Assembly: GCF_900111075.1 (NCBI RefSeq)
Contig: NZ_FOFZ01000003.1
Coordinates: 1 to 64,000, forward strand
DNA from: Flavobacterium frigoris
Lineage (GTDB): Bacteria > Bacteroidota > Bacteroidia > Flavobacteriales > Flavobacteriaceae
Direction: 5' to 3'
DNA: 64,000 nt
Below, one piece after another: positions 1-7,804 of the stretch. Within the stretch, counting starts at the first letter, position 1, and every line of letters begins with the position of its first letter. The notes under the pieces are model-generated. The model was not told the DNA's origin, made no database searches, and was given only the letters and a program-made list of their open reading frames with translations. The position numbers and the translations under genes are program-made.

Positions 1-1116
1 AGCAGCAACCAAAGAGGCTGATGTTTTCATATAATTGGTAGCGCCATTTGCACTATAAGTTCCGTCAGCGGCTAATCCAGCTCCTGTTTGAGTTATATCC
101 AATTCTGATTGAATGTTTCCCTCAATTCCTGTGGCTCTCGTTTTTTCTGTTCCAATTGCATCTGAATTAACCAGTTCAGCAGCTCTTGCGGCTGTAGCTT
201 CAGCATCAATATTAGTTTGAAGTGTAGTTTCAGCGCTTGTAGCTCTTGTCTTCTCAGTCGCAATGGCATCTGCATTTGCTTTCGCTTGTAGATCTAATTT
301 ATTATCTGCATCGTTTAAGTCAGTTGCTGCAGCGATGTAATTAGCAGTAGTATTTTTAATGTATGTTCCGTCATTTGCTAATCCAGCTCCTGCTTGGGTA
401 GCGTCTACTTCATCACTAATAGTATTATAGGATGCAAATACACTATCATCTACATAATCCTTAATCGCTTTTACACTGGGATATTTGGTATTAGAAGCCC
501 CATCCGTAATTATAGCTGTTGATTTATTTGCTACGTTTTCCTTTAAATTTAACGCTGTTTGAGCAGCAGTGCTAACAGGTTTATTAAGGTCGCTCGTATT
601 ATCAACATTACCTAAATTCAAGTTAATTTTCGCATCGATAACATTCGAAGCATTTGTACCTCCATTTTCAATAGCGACAATTCCAGTTACATTCTCTGCT
701 GAGAAGGCAAAGGGAACCGAATTAAATATCTGATCGCTAATTTCGGTAAAAGCCCCGCAACTTCCACTAATATTCACACCCACGTTTAGTGTTTTTATAG
801 CAGCATTCCAGCTGACGCTCTTAAAATCGATAGCGTAACCTCCAGTTTGACTTCCAGAGCCTATTATAACGTTAACCATCCCTAACTCATCCGTGGTCGT
901 GCTAAGGGTTTCTTGATATTCTACCTGTTTTTGTTCATCTTGAATGACAAACTGCAAACAAATTTTTTGATTGGCTAGTGCCGTATTTGCCTCATTAATA
1001 CCAGGCATCTTCTGAGGGTTTGGATTTAAAATTAACGCCTGATAGCTAATTCCGTTTGTTTGCGAATAACCAATGGTGCTGGCTAATAAAAGCAGCAGTA
1101 AGTAGATTTGTTTCAT
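1..1116 (-). CDS. Repetitive tail-fibre-like surface protein, 3' end outside window
   Basis: The frame is open from an ATG at 1116 to the left edge, giving at least 372 residues. It starts with a lipid-type hydrophobic signal peptide (MKQIYLLLLLLLAS...). Residues 20-170 look like a head domain common in flavobacterial surface proteins. The rest is made of degenerate repeats with phrases such as GAGLAxDGTY, TNYxxAATxL and AIxTEKTRAT, which read like trimeric or phage-fibre coiled stalks. It lies 9 bases after the outer-membrane barrel gene on the same strand, so it is probably the last visible gene of that operon. Its C-terminal end, which could show a sorting tail or chaperone domain, is not in the window. 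Role is inferred: an exported structural or adhesive protein. Confidence 0.8.
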   Translation of the reverse strand, partial: MKQIYLLLLLLASTIGYSQTNGISYQALILNPNPQKMPGINEANTALANQKICLQFVIQDEQKQVEYQETLSTTTDELGMVNVIIGSGSQTGGYAIDFKSVSWNAAIKTLNVGVNISGSCGAFTEISDQIFNSVPFAFSAENVTGIVAIENGGTNASNVIDAKINLNLGNVDNTSDLNKPVSTAAQTALNLKENVANKSTAIITDGASNTKYPSVKAIKDYVDDSVFASYNTISDEVDATQAGAGLANDGTYIKNTTANYIAAATDLNDADNKLDLQAKANADAIATEKTRATSAETTLQTNIDAEATAARAAELVNSDAIGTEKTRATGIEGNIQSELDITQTGAGLAADGTYSANGATNYMKTSASLVAA

Positions 1117-1125
1117 AATATAGTG

Positions 1126-1737
1126 TTATAGCGGGAAATGAATTCCTAATTGAACTTGATTATTTGTAAAGGAAAGTTTCTCATCGGTAGTGTGGGAGAA
1201 CTTAAAGGCTTTGGAAAAATTATAGCCCATGCTTAAAGTAACATAGTCCGTTATGACGTATCTTAAATCCAGCCCAATTAGTGGTTGAAAGAAGATCCCT
1301 GAAAATTCAGGCTCTGTTTTTACATCATAAATAACGCCGTTAATTTGTTCTTTACCATCAATTATAGTGGCAATATTGACTCCTGCTTTTAGCTTTAACT
1401 CAATTTCATTTTCCGTTTTAAATAACGTGTAGGCAGCTGCATTTTGTATTCCAAGATAATTGGTGTTCCAAGAATAGCTCTTTACTTCATTTGTGCTGAA
1501 ACTATTGAATTGGTTTAAGGTGATACTTGCAATATAAGATATCTTTTTATTAAAAATGTGTTCGTAACCAAACTCATAGTAAGAACCAGTTTTGCTTTTT
1601 AAATTAAAGTCTGATGCTCCATTAGCACTTTTATAATCGTAAGAAGTTAAATTTTTTCCAGAAACTAAGAATAGTTCCTGCGAAGACATCCATTGACACG
1701 TAAGAAAGCAGATGATTAAGAGTAATTTTATTTTCAT
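1126..1737 (-). CDS. Outer-membrane beta-barrel-like protein
   Basis: This is a 203-residue protein with an N-terminal signal peptide (about residues 1-19, ending near SSQ). The mature part has alternating amphipathic strands rich in Tyr, Phe and Asn and ends in an aromatic/hydrophobic strand (VQLGIHFPL), as outer-membrane barrels usually do. No known family motif is obvious. Its start overlaps the stop of the upstream sorting-tail gene by 4 bases, which implies translational coupling. Context suggests an outer-membrane partner of the two flanking exported proteins. Confidence 0.75.
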   Translation of the reverse strand: MKIKLLLIICFLTCQWMSSQELFLVSGKNLTSYDYKSANGASDFNLKSKTGSYYEFGYEHIFNKKISYIASITLNQFNSFSTNEVKSYSWNTNYLGIQNAAAYTLFKTENEIELKLKAGVNIATIIDGKEQINGVIYDVKTEPEFSGIFFQPLIGLDLRYVITDYVTLSMGYNFSKAFKFSHTTDEKLSFTNNQVQLGIHFPL

Positions 1738-2210
1738 AAAGATTTTGTGATTTTCATATAATAATTAACTTCATTGTTATTTAATCGCACTAAGTAAACA
1801 GAACCAGATAATATCGATAAATCAATAGTTAAAAGGCTGTCCTCTACCTTTTTATTTTGCTGAAAAACCAAACGGCCGCTCACATCAAAAATAGCTATTG
1901 AAATTTCATTTGTAATAGGTTTAGAAAATTCAAAATTCACATTCGAAACAAAGGGATTGGGATACACCACTACGGTTACATCACTTTTTAGTGGGGAGTC
2001 AGCCAAAATTTTAGCCCAGTGATTTTGCTGAAATCCTTGTTGGATTATATAGTCTCCTTTAGAGTTTCCAGATACACTTTGTTGGCCTATTGTTTGTTTA
2101 ACAAGCATCCCATTGGGTAAAACAGCTGATTTTCCTTGTGAAGAAATCATTTGATGATGCAAAACCTGCCCATAAAAGCTAGAACAAAAAAGTAAAAAAA
2201 AGTATTTCAT
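1734..2210 (-). CDS. Small secreted protein with type IX secretion C-terminal sorting domain
   Basis: The 158-residue protein begins with a signal peptide ending near FYGQ. Its last 80 residues match the Por_Secre_tail (type A) pattern: a VYPNPF motif, then strands with an ISIAIFDVSGRLV-like segment, then GSVYLVRLNN and a basic end. That tail directs substrates across the outer membrane through the type IX system of Bacteroidota. The N-terminal part (QTIGQQSVSG...YIIQQGFQQ) is of a kind often seen just before such tails. It is the first gene of a minus operon with the barrel and fibre-like genes, and it is divergent from the regulator at 2458. Confidence 0.88.
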   Translation of the reverse strand: MKYFFLLFCSSFYGQVLHHQMISSQGKSAVLPNGMLVKQTIGQQSVSGNSKGDYIIQQGFQQNHWAKILADSPLKSDVTVVVYPNPFVSNVNFEFSKPITNEISIAIFDVSGRLVFQQNKKVEDSLLTIDLSILSGSVYLVRLNNNEVNYYMKITKSL

Positions 2211-2410
2211 TTGTTTTTTTTTATAAATGTCGATAGATCGCTTCCTGTTTTAACACGCATTCTAAGAATATACAAGGAAGTAAAGTGTTTTAGTAACTAA
2301 TTTTAAGGTTCTAGTAAGTTTTAAAATATTTTATTGTAAGATTATATTTATCAATAAAAATAAAATGTGCGTCTTGCCGATTTTATCTGCACTTAATTGA
2401 TCTTTTATAC

Positions 2411-2439
2411 TTGTTTACTAAACTAAATACCTAAGTTTG
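2411..2439 (+). promoter_or_regulatory. Bacteroidota-type promoter for the AraC-type regulator
   Basis: A TTG at 2411-2413 is followed after 18 bases by TAAGTTTG at 2432-2439. This fits the -33 TTG and -7 TAnnTTTG pattern of Bacteroidota housekeeping promoters. It sits 18 bases before the ATG at 2458. Confidence 0.6.
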
Positions 2440-2457
2440 ATTAATAAATAATTTATT

Positions 2458-3636
2458 ATGATAATCCCAATTAGTATCCTTTTTTTTATCACCGGATTAT
2501 TCGGAATTATAACGTTAATCATTATTTCTACTCATTTTAAATCAAATAGAATCCTAAATATTTATTTGGTCATTTTAATTTTATTTTCTTCACTTCGTTC
2601 CATAAGTTTCGGGTATTTTTCTTTAACTAATCCACTACCAAATACCCAGTATCATCTTATTTCATTTTTCAGCATTATCTTTCCTTGTGTTTATTTGTAT
2701 TTTAAAAATTTAGTTTATTACACAACTACTTTTAAATTTAATGAACTAAGACATTTTGTTAGCCCTATTATGGCAGGTGTGATAGCACTTGTATTCAACC
2801 ACTACTTTGTCTATTTTAGGTTAATTGGACATGTTTTTTTTACAATTATTGGGTTATATTACGTTTCTCTATCTTACGTTTTATTAAAAAATAAGCTTTG
2901 GAATAAACAAGCCTCTATTATTCATATCCAAAAGCAGAACACACTAATAAAAAACTGGTCGCTTTTCTTCTTTATTATTTGTTTATTATTGATTTTAAGA
3001 GTACTCGTTACAATAATTATAGATTTTTATTTAGATGAAAATTCCTACGGAAGACCATATTTGTTTGTAAGTCTAATTATTACTTGGGCACTTTATATTA
3101 AACTTTTAGTAACTCCTGAAATTTTATATGGATATAACTTTTTTATTGAAAAAGTAGAAGAACAACGAACTCTTGAATTTGTACTAAAAGAAATTTGGGT
3201 ATTTGAAAAAAATCTAGCCATCCATAACAGGCAAGATTTGGAACTTAATAAAAAAATTAGAGATAAAATAACACTTTACATTCGCGATATTGAAACAGCC
3301 TCTTTAACAAATCATCTACTTAGGGAAGAAACAGTTAATTTAGGTGAATTTGCACATCAACTAGAGATTCCTAAAAGTCATTTAGTTTATATCTTTAAAT
3401 ACCATTCTAAATTTAGTTTTATAGAATTTAGGAAAACAGTTAGAATCTTGGATGCAGTTAATTTAATAGAAATGAATTATTTAAATTTAAACACATTGGA
3501 TTGTTTGGCAAAAAAAGTTGGTTTTACTTCTTACAATACATTTTTTACTAGTTTCAAAGAAGTTGCAGGTGTTACACCGCGCATATTCTGCCAGGAATTT
3601 ACTAAGAAAATAGCAATACAAACGACCCTGTCTTAA
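2458..3636 (+). CDS. Membrane-anchored AraC-family transcriptional regulator
   Basis: This is a 392-residue protein. Residues 1-230 hold about six or seven hydrophobic membrane segments, and the last 110 residues form an AraC-type double helix-turn-helix. Visible parts include HLVYIFKYHSKFSFIEFRK in the first HTH region and VGFTSYNTFFTSFKEVAGVTP in the second. Such 7TM-AraC proteins are frequent in Flavobacteriia and are thought to sense something in the membrane and bind DNA directly. The gene is divergent from the surface-protein operon at 2210-1, so that operon is a plausible target; this is inference. Nothing follows it closely on the same strand. Confidence 0.88.
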   Translation: MIIPISILFFITGLFGIITLIIISTHFKSNRILNIYLVILILFSSLRSISFGYFSLTNPLPNTQYHLISFFSIIFPCVYLYFKNLVYYTTTFKFNELRHFVSPIMAGVIALVFNHYFVYFRLIGHVFFTIIGLYYVSLSYVLLKNKLWNKQASIIHIQKQNTLIKNWSLFFFIICLLLILRVLVTIIIDFYLDENSYGRPYLFVSLIITWALYIKLLVTPEILYGYNFFIEKVEEQRTLEFVLKEIWVFEKNLAIHNRQDLELNKKIRDKITLYIRDIETASLTNHLLREETVNLGEFAHQLEIPKSHLVYIFKYHSKFSFIEFRKTVRILDAVNLIEMNYLNLNTLDCLAKKVGFTSYNTFFTSFKEVAGVTPRIFCQEFTKKIAIQTTLS

Positions 3637-3995
3637 CAAACACGACTGAGTACCCTTCCATCATTGAACCTTTCTTATGGAACGAAAAAACTAACTTCTA
3701 CCATAGAGTGTATGTCACATCAAAGGTAAATAACTCCTTTGAAAAGGCTTTAGCAACTTGTGCTCCTTTAGCACAAATTGTCGATCCATAAGATTATTAT
3801 GACTTTCCCACTTATAGAGCAACAAAACACAAAGCAAATACGTGTCAGAACCCCCCTTTTAACGACACCAGCCTCCTGCAGCAATCAGGATAAAGTGACA
3901 AGCTGCAAGTAGTCGCTGATTAAATTATAACTTTTTACCCCCTATTCAAAATATATTAAGGGTGACAACAATGTCATTTAATAGCTAATACACAT
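3637..3995. other. Intergenic stretch without a recognisable gene
   Basis: No open frame or RNA gene is convincing in this stretch. It holds a 7-bp inverted repeat (TTGTGCT/AGCACAA, 3758-3776). The rest looks like decayed sequence between convergent genes. Confidence 0.5.
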
Positions 3996-4030
3996 AAAAA
4001 AAGGTCCAACCGTTAAGTTGAACCTTTTTT
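3996..4030. terminator. Intrinsic terminator after ccsBA
   Basis: The hairpin arms AAGGTcCAAC and GTTGaACCTT are flanked by an A-run and a T-run, so it can work in both directions. It lies 17 bases past the stop of ccsBA on the minus strand. Confidence 0.8.
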
Positions 4031-4046
4031 ACTTTATGTCAAAATA

Positions 4047-7000
4047 TTATTTTTTATAATACTTTTTATATTTTGGATACGTAATCGCTCCTATGAAAGT
4101 GATTGTTCCTAATGAATACCAAATCCAACTTAGAGAATGGGCTTCACCACTTGCATACGAGTGTAATCCCACTAGGTGAAAGTTTACACCATAATAAGTA
4201 AACAGAATAGAAACAAAAGCAAACATGCTCATCAAGTTAAACGTCCATTTCCCTCTTAAAGAAGGAACAAATCGAGCATGAATTACAAAAGCATAGACCA
4301 TAATACTAATCAAAGCCCAAGTTTCTTTTGGATCCCATCCCCAGTACCGTCCCCAACTTTCATTGGCCCATTGACCTCCAAGGAAGTTACCAATAGTTAG
4401 CATAATCAAACCAACAGTTAATGCCATCTCATTAATATAGGTAATCTCTTGAATGTTTAAATCCATTTTAGCTTTGTTCTTTTCATTGGTAAAAAAGATC
4501 AATAATAACGATACAAAACCTAAAATCATTCCCAATGCAAATGGACCATAACTCGCCACAATTACAGCAACATGGATCATTAACCAATACGAATTAAGAA
4601 CAGGCTGCAGATTTGCAATTTCAGGATCAATCCAATTCATATAGGCTGCTGATAAAATAATAGCCGATACAAAGGCAGACGATGCAATAGTTAATTTGGA
4701 TTTACTATCAAAAGCTAACCCAAAAAACATGGTTGCCCAAGCCACATAAACAATCGCTTCATAGGCGTTACTCCATGGCGCATGACCGGATATGTACCAG
4801 CGAGCTCCTAAAGTTATTGTGTGCAAAGCAAACAAAATTGCAATGATAACATGCATGCTATTTACCAAAATACGCAGTACTTTACGATCTTTGAAAATCT
4901 GTAAAATAGTAAACAACATCATTAATAGAGCTGCAGTTAGATATGCCCAAGGCAGTTTTTGTAACAAGTCGTATTTGTTGTAGGTGATTTCCAGAGAGAT
5001 TTTATCATCGCTAGGCCTTACTTTGGCTCCAAACTTCTTTTGAAAACCATTTAAACTTTCAACTAAATCATTTGCATTTTTATAATCATTTGAAATTGAT
5101 GCGTTATTTAGTGATCCGTAATATAATGGCAAAACACTTTTAGTGTAAGTAGAATCCATGCCTTTGAGTCCTGCTTCATTCAATTCTAATGATGAAACCC
5201 ATTTGTTATTCGGATCATTCGGAATAGGGAAAATCTTTAATATTCGTCCGCTCAAGGCCGACTCCATTAAATTCACTTTTTTATCCGTTTCAATAAAATC
5301 TTTCTCAAACTGATTAGGATTAGCTGCTTTGTACGCAGCATCCAAGTATGGTGCTAATTTATAATTTCCTTTTGCATCAAAAAAGGCAATAAAAGGGGCT
5401 GTTCCATCCTTAACATCAACACCTATCAATTTACGAATGCTGTCGTTTCCTGTTCTTAGATAGATAATCGGAATTTCAATCCATAACTGTGCGTACTGAG
5501 ACATTGATAAAAATACTTGGTCGGGGTTCATGCCTTTATACGAATTTGAATGACTCACTTTACGCAATAACTCAGAAGAGAAAGTGTTTATCGGTTTCAT
5601 TCTACCTCCAGCATCCTGAATAACAAGTCTTCCAAATTTTGCTGCATGCTCCTCTCTTACTTTAAACTTATTCAGTAAGGAATCCAATTGTTTGGCGGTA
5701 GGTGCTACTTTTGTATGCGCCATTCCTTCTGCATGATCTGCATGATCTCCATTTTCATCATGGTCGTGATTATGAGTTTGCGCAAAACCGCTCATACTTA
5801 TCATTAAAACCAAAACTGTAATTAATTTTGATTTTTTATTTTTAACCACTTCTAATTTTCGTTTCAAATCAGCAAAGCGAGAGTGTTTTGTAAACATAAT
5901 AGACATCATTGCAAAAAATAACATAAAATAACCAGCATACGTAATGGCTGTCCCCCAAAAATCATGATTCACAGACAGTACTGTTCCTTTTTCGTCAGGG
6001 TCAAATGAAGATTGAAAGAAACGATATCCTTTGTAGTCTAAAACATTATTCATAAAAATTCTTGCATCAAATACCTCTGTAGAATCTTGAACTGTCACTT
6101 TACTTTCAAAAGAAGAGTAACTTTTTTCTGTACCTGGGTATTTTTGAGCGATAAAATCATTCAGTTTTATCTTGAAAGGTAAAACGTAGGCTTTACTTCC
6201 ATAGAAAAAAGTATAATCTAACTTCCCAATTTTTACTGTTTGGAAATCTCCTACTCTCCCTTTAGAACCCACAACAGTTACTTCTTTTTCTTGTCCCTCT
6301 GCTTTCACTTTAAGTACTAAAGCATCAGTATGATTTTTTGCTTTAAAATCATTGCTTGACTCATAAGCAATCACTCCTTTTACAGCAGGATCAGGAAAAA
6401 CAAATCTTTTCTCTCCTATGCTGTAAAGCGAACGCATCATCAACGGCTGCACAATATCTTTAGTTACTGCTCCCTCTAGTTTATCAGCCATTCTCATGAA
6501 ATTTCCTTCAAATGGTGTTTGGATTGTATAGCTATCTCCGGTGGTGGTAATATTTATAGCCCCTTCCGTTGGTTTATTCAAGGAAAACAAAACATTATGA
6601 ATATTTTGAACTTCTCCTTCTTTTAGAAAGTGTTCTTCACGTCCGCCATCGCCAGCTTCCACTAACTTTAAATATAAAACTCCTTTCGGATCTACTTTTA
6701 TATATTCTTTAGCCCCCATAATAAAATTTTCGTACTCCACTTTAAACGAAGTATCGGCAAATTTATCAGAGATAGAAAAATTATTATTGGTCACTGGAGA
6801 AAGCAACAATGGCTTTTCAAAAACCCTACGTTTCATTTCCCCTTTATATTCCCCATCGATAAAAACAGTAAGGAAAGTTTTGTCTGAGTAAAACTGATTT
6901 TCAGCAGCTCCTTCACGGATAGGCATCATTCCTTCATAACTGATGTATCGGGTTACAAATGCGCCCAAAAGGATAAAAATAAAAGACAAATGAAGCAATA

Positions 7001-7238
7001 AAGTTGCCCATTTCTCTTTTTTTAGTAGTTGGTAACGCTTAATATTTCCTATGAAGTTAATCAAGAAAAACACCATTATGGCTTCAAACCACCAAGAATT
7101 ATAAATTAAAATGCGAGCTGTATCTGTATTGTATTTACTTTCGATGAAAGTCCCTGCGCCCATTGCTATTGCAAAAGAGAGGAAAAGAAGTGCCATTAAT
7201 CGAGTAGAAAACAAAAATGAGAATATTTTTTTATCCAT
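4047..7238 (-). CDS. ccsBA: Fused cytochrome c biogenesis protein CcsBA (ResB-ResC)
   Basis: The 1063-residue protein joins a ResB/CcsB half (residues 1 to about 460: three N-terminal membrane segments, a long periplasmic domain, then one more segment) to a ResC/CcsA half (about 770-1063). The haem-handling WWD signature appears as WGWDPKETW near residue 965, and conserved-type histidines lie in SGHAPWSN, MIHVAVIV and NFHLVGLHS. In this family the protein moves haem outward and attaches it to CXXCH motifs of c-type cytochromes. Between the halves is a hydrophobic segment ending MSGFAQ, followed by a His/Asp-rich stretch (about residues 490-505) and a roughly 250-residue extracytoplasmic domain. 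Length agrees with the fused form usual in Bacteroidota. It is a single-gene unit. Confidence 0.95.
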   Translation of the reverse strand: MDKKIFSFLFSTRLMALLFLSFAIAMGAGTFIESKYNTDTARILIYNSWWFEAIMVFFLINFIGNIKRYQLLKKEKWATLLLHLSFIFILLGAFVTRYISYEGMMPIREGAAENQFYSDKTFLTVFIDGEYKGEMKRRVFEKPLLLSPVTNNNFSISDKFADTSFKVEYENFIMGAKEYIKVDPKGVLYLKLVEAGDGGREEHFLKEGEVQNIHNVLFSLNKPTEGAINITTTGDSYTIQTPFEGNFMRMADKLEGAVTKDIVQPLMMRSLYSIGEKRFVFPDPAVKGVIAYESSNDFKAKNHTDALVLKVKAEGQEKEVTVVGSKGRVGDFQTVKIGKLDYTFFYGSKAYVLPFKIKLNDFIAQKYPGTEKSYSSFESKVTVQDSTEVFDARIFMNNVLDYKGYRFFQSSFDPDEKGTVLSVNHDFWGTAITYAGYFMLFFAMMSIMFTKHSRFADLKRKLEVVKNKKSKLITVLVLMISMSGFAQTHNHDHDENGDHADHAEGMAHTKVAPTAKQLDSLLNKFKVREEHAAKFGRLVIQDAGGRMKPINTFSSELLRKVSHSNSYKGMNPDQVFLSMSQYAQLWIEIPIIYLRTGNDSIRKLIGVDVKDGTAPFIAFFDAKGNYKLAPYLDAAYKAANPNQFEKDFIETDKKVNLMESALSGRILKIFPIPNDPNNKWVSSLELNEAGLKGMDSTYTKSVLPLYYGSLNNASISNDYKNANDLVESLNGFQKKFGAKVRPSDDKISLEITYNKYDLLQKLPWAYLTAALLMMLFTILQIFKDRKVLRILVNSMHVIIAILFALHTITLGARWYISGHAPWSNAYEAIVYVAWATMFFGLAFDSKSKLTIASSAFVSAIILSAAYMNWIDPEIANLQPVLNSYWLMIHVAVIVASYGPFALGMILGFVSLLLIFFTNEKNKAKMDLNIQEITYINEMALTVGLIMLTIGNFLGGQWANESWGRYWGWDPKETWALISIMVYAFVIHARFVPSLRGKWTFNLMSMFAFVSILFTYYGVNFHLVGLHSYASGEAHSLSWIWYSLGTITFIGAITYPKYKKYYKK

Positions 7239-7269
7239 TTGTAAGGAATTACGTTTTATAAAAGTGCCA

Positions 7270-7277
7270 CAAAAGTA
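7270..7277 (-). promoter_or_regulatory. Candidate -7 element for ccsBA
   Basis: On the minus strand this reads TACTTTTG, which fits the TAnnTTTG -7 consensus. It lies 31 bases upstream of the ATG. No clear -33 TTG at the usual spacing was found. Confidence 0.4.
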
Positions 7278-7362
7278 CTTAAAAATGTTGAGTTCTTTAT
7301 TCGCACAATTGTTAATTTAATCTAAATTTAAGGGGACTAAACCAGTTACAATGCCTTTCTTT

Positions 7363-7460
7363 TGGGCGTGCCACCGTCCCTAAAAAAGTGCTGCTTCATT
7401 TTATCTAGACATACCCTTTTTCGGGAAGCTGCGGTAGCCAGCTTCTACCCCTCACGCAAA
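7363..7460 (+). repeat. Structured intergenic repeat, copy A
   Basis: The repeat runs from TGGGCGTGCC to CCTCACGCAAA with short inverted termini (GCGTG/CACGC). It is a near copy of 9901-10018 in the same orientation but lacks 20 bases of the inner hairpin. Similarity to copy B continues weakly downstream into an AATTAGA-rich stretch to about 7510. A relative in the opposite orientation lies at 29428-29520. I recognise the type as a common flavobacterial intergenic repeat; its function is not known to me. Confidence 0.85.
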
Positions 7461-7607
7461 TTCGCGTGAAAATGATGTCTTACTTTTACAATTAGAACTA
7501 TTTGTAATCCTATTTTTATAAATTAACAAAAAAACGTTTTATGGCACAAAGTCACATTTGCCAACAAACCAGCTAAGCGACTGGCTGCGATCAAGCATTT
7601 TACAGAT

Positions 7608-7799
7608 AAAGTTTTAGAAATCGCAAACAATTCTATTCAAATAAAAATGGTTGATGTATTAAATTGAGTTACTCTTATTGATATAAAGCCGTTCTTTGCA
7701 AAGTTTGATATTAGAACAAACACTATCTTTGGATTGTTAGATAATCAAGAAAATATTCCTAGTAAAGAGCTTCATTCTGATGAACGTTATAAATTATAA
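7608..7799 (+). pseudogene. Remnant of TrmO (tRNA t6A37 methyltransferase), C-terminal part
   Basis: The frame reads KVLEIANNSIQIKMVDVLN, then a TGA stop at 7665-7667, then VTLIDIKPFFAKFDI... to a stop at 7797-7799. This follows the TrmO C-terminal pattern, in which VDxLDGTPLLDIKPYxPxFD is the hallmark. The DGTP part is destroyed by the stop, and no upstream half of the gene is present. Bases 7541-7607 before it carry no recognisable TrmO sequence. It lies between repeat A and the PLP-enzyme gene, whose ATG follows 5 bases after the remnant's stop. Confidence 0.65.
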
Positions 7800-7804
7800 T
7801 ACCT

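Noticed and set aside
93..275. 60-residue minus frame
   Set aside because: It is a shadow of the long repeat-rich frame that covers 1-1116 on the same strand in another phase.
3758..3776. TTGTGCT/AGCACAA hairpin as a riboswitch or terminator
   Set aside because: There is no T-run after it and no gene downstream on that strand, so there is nothing to support a function.
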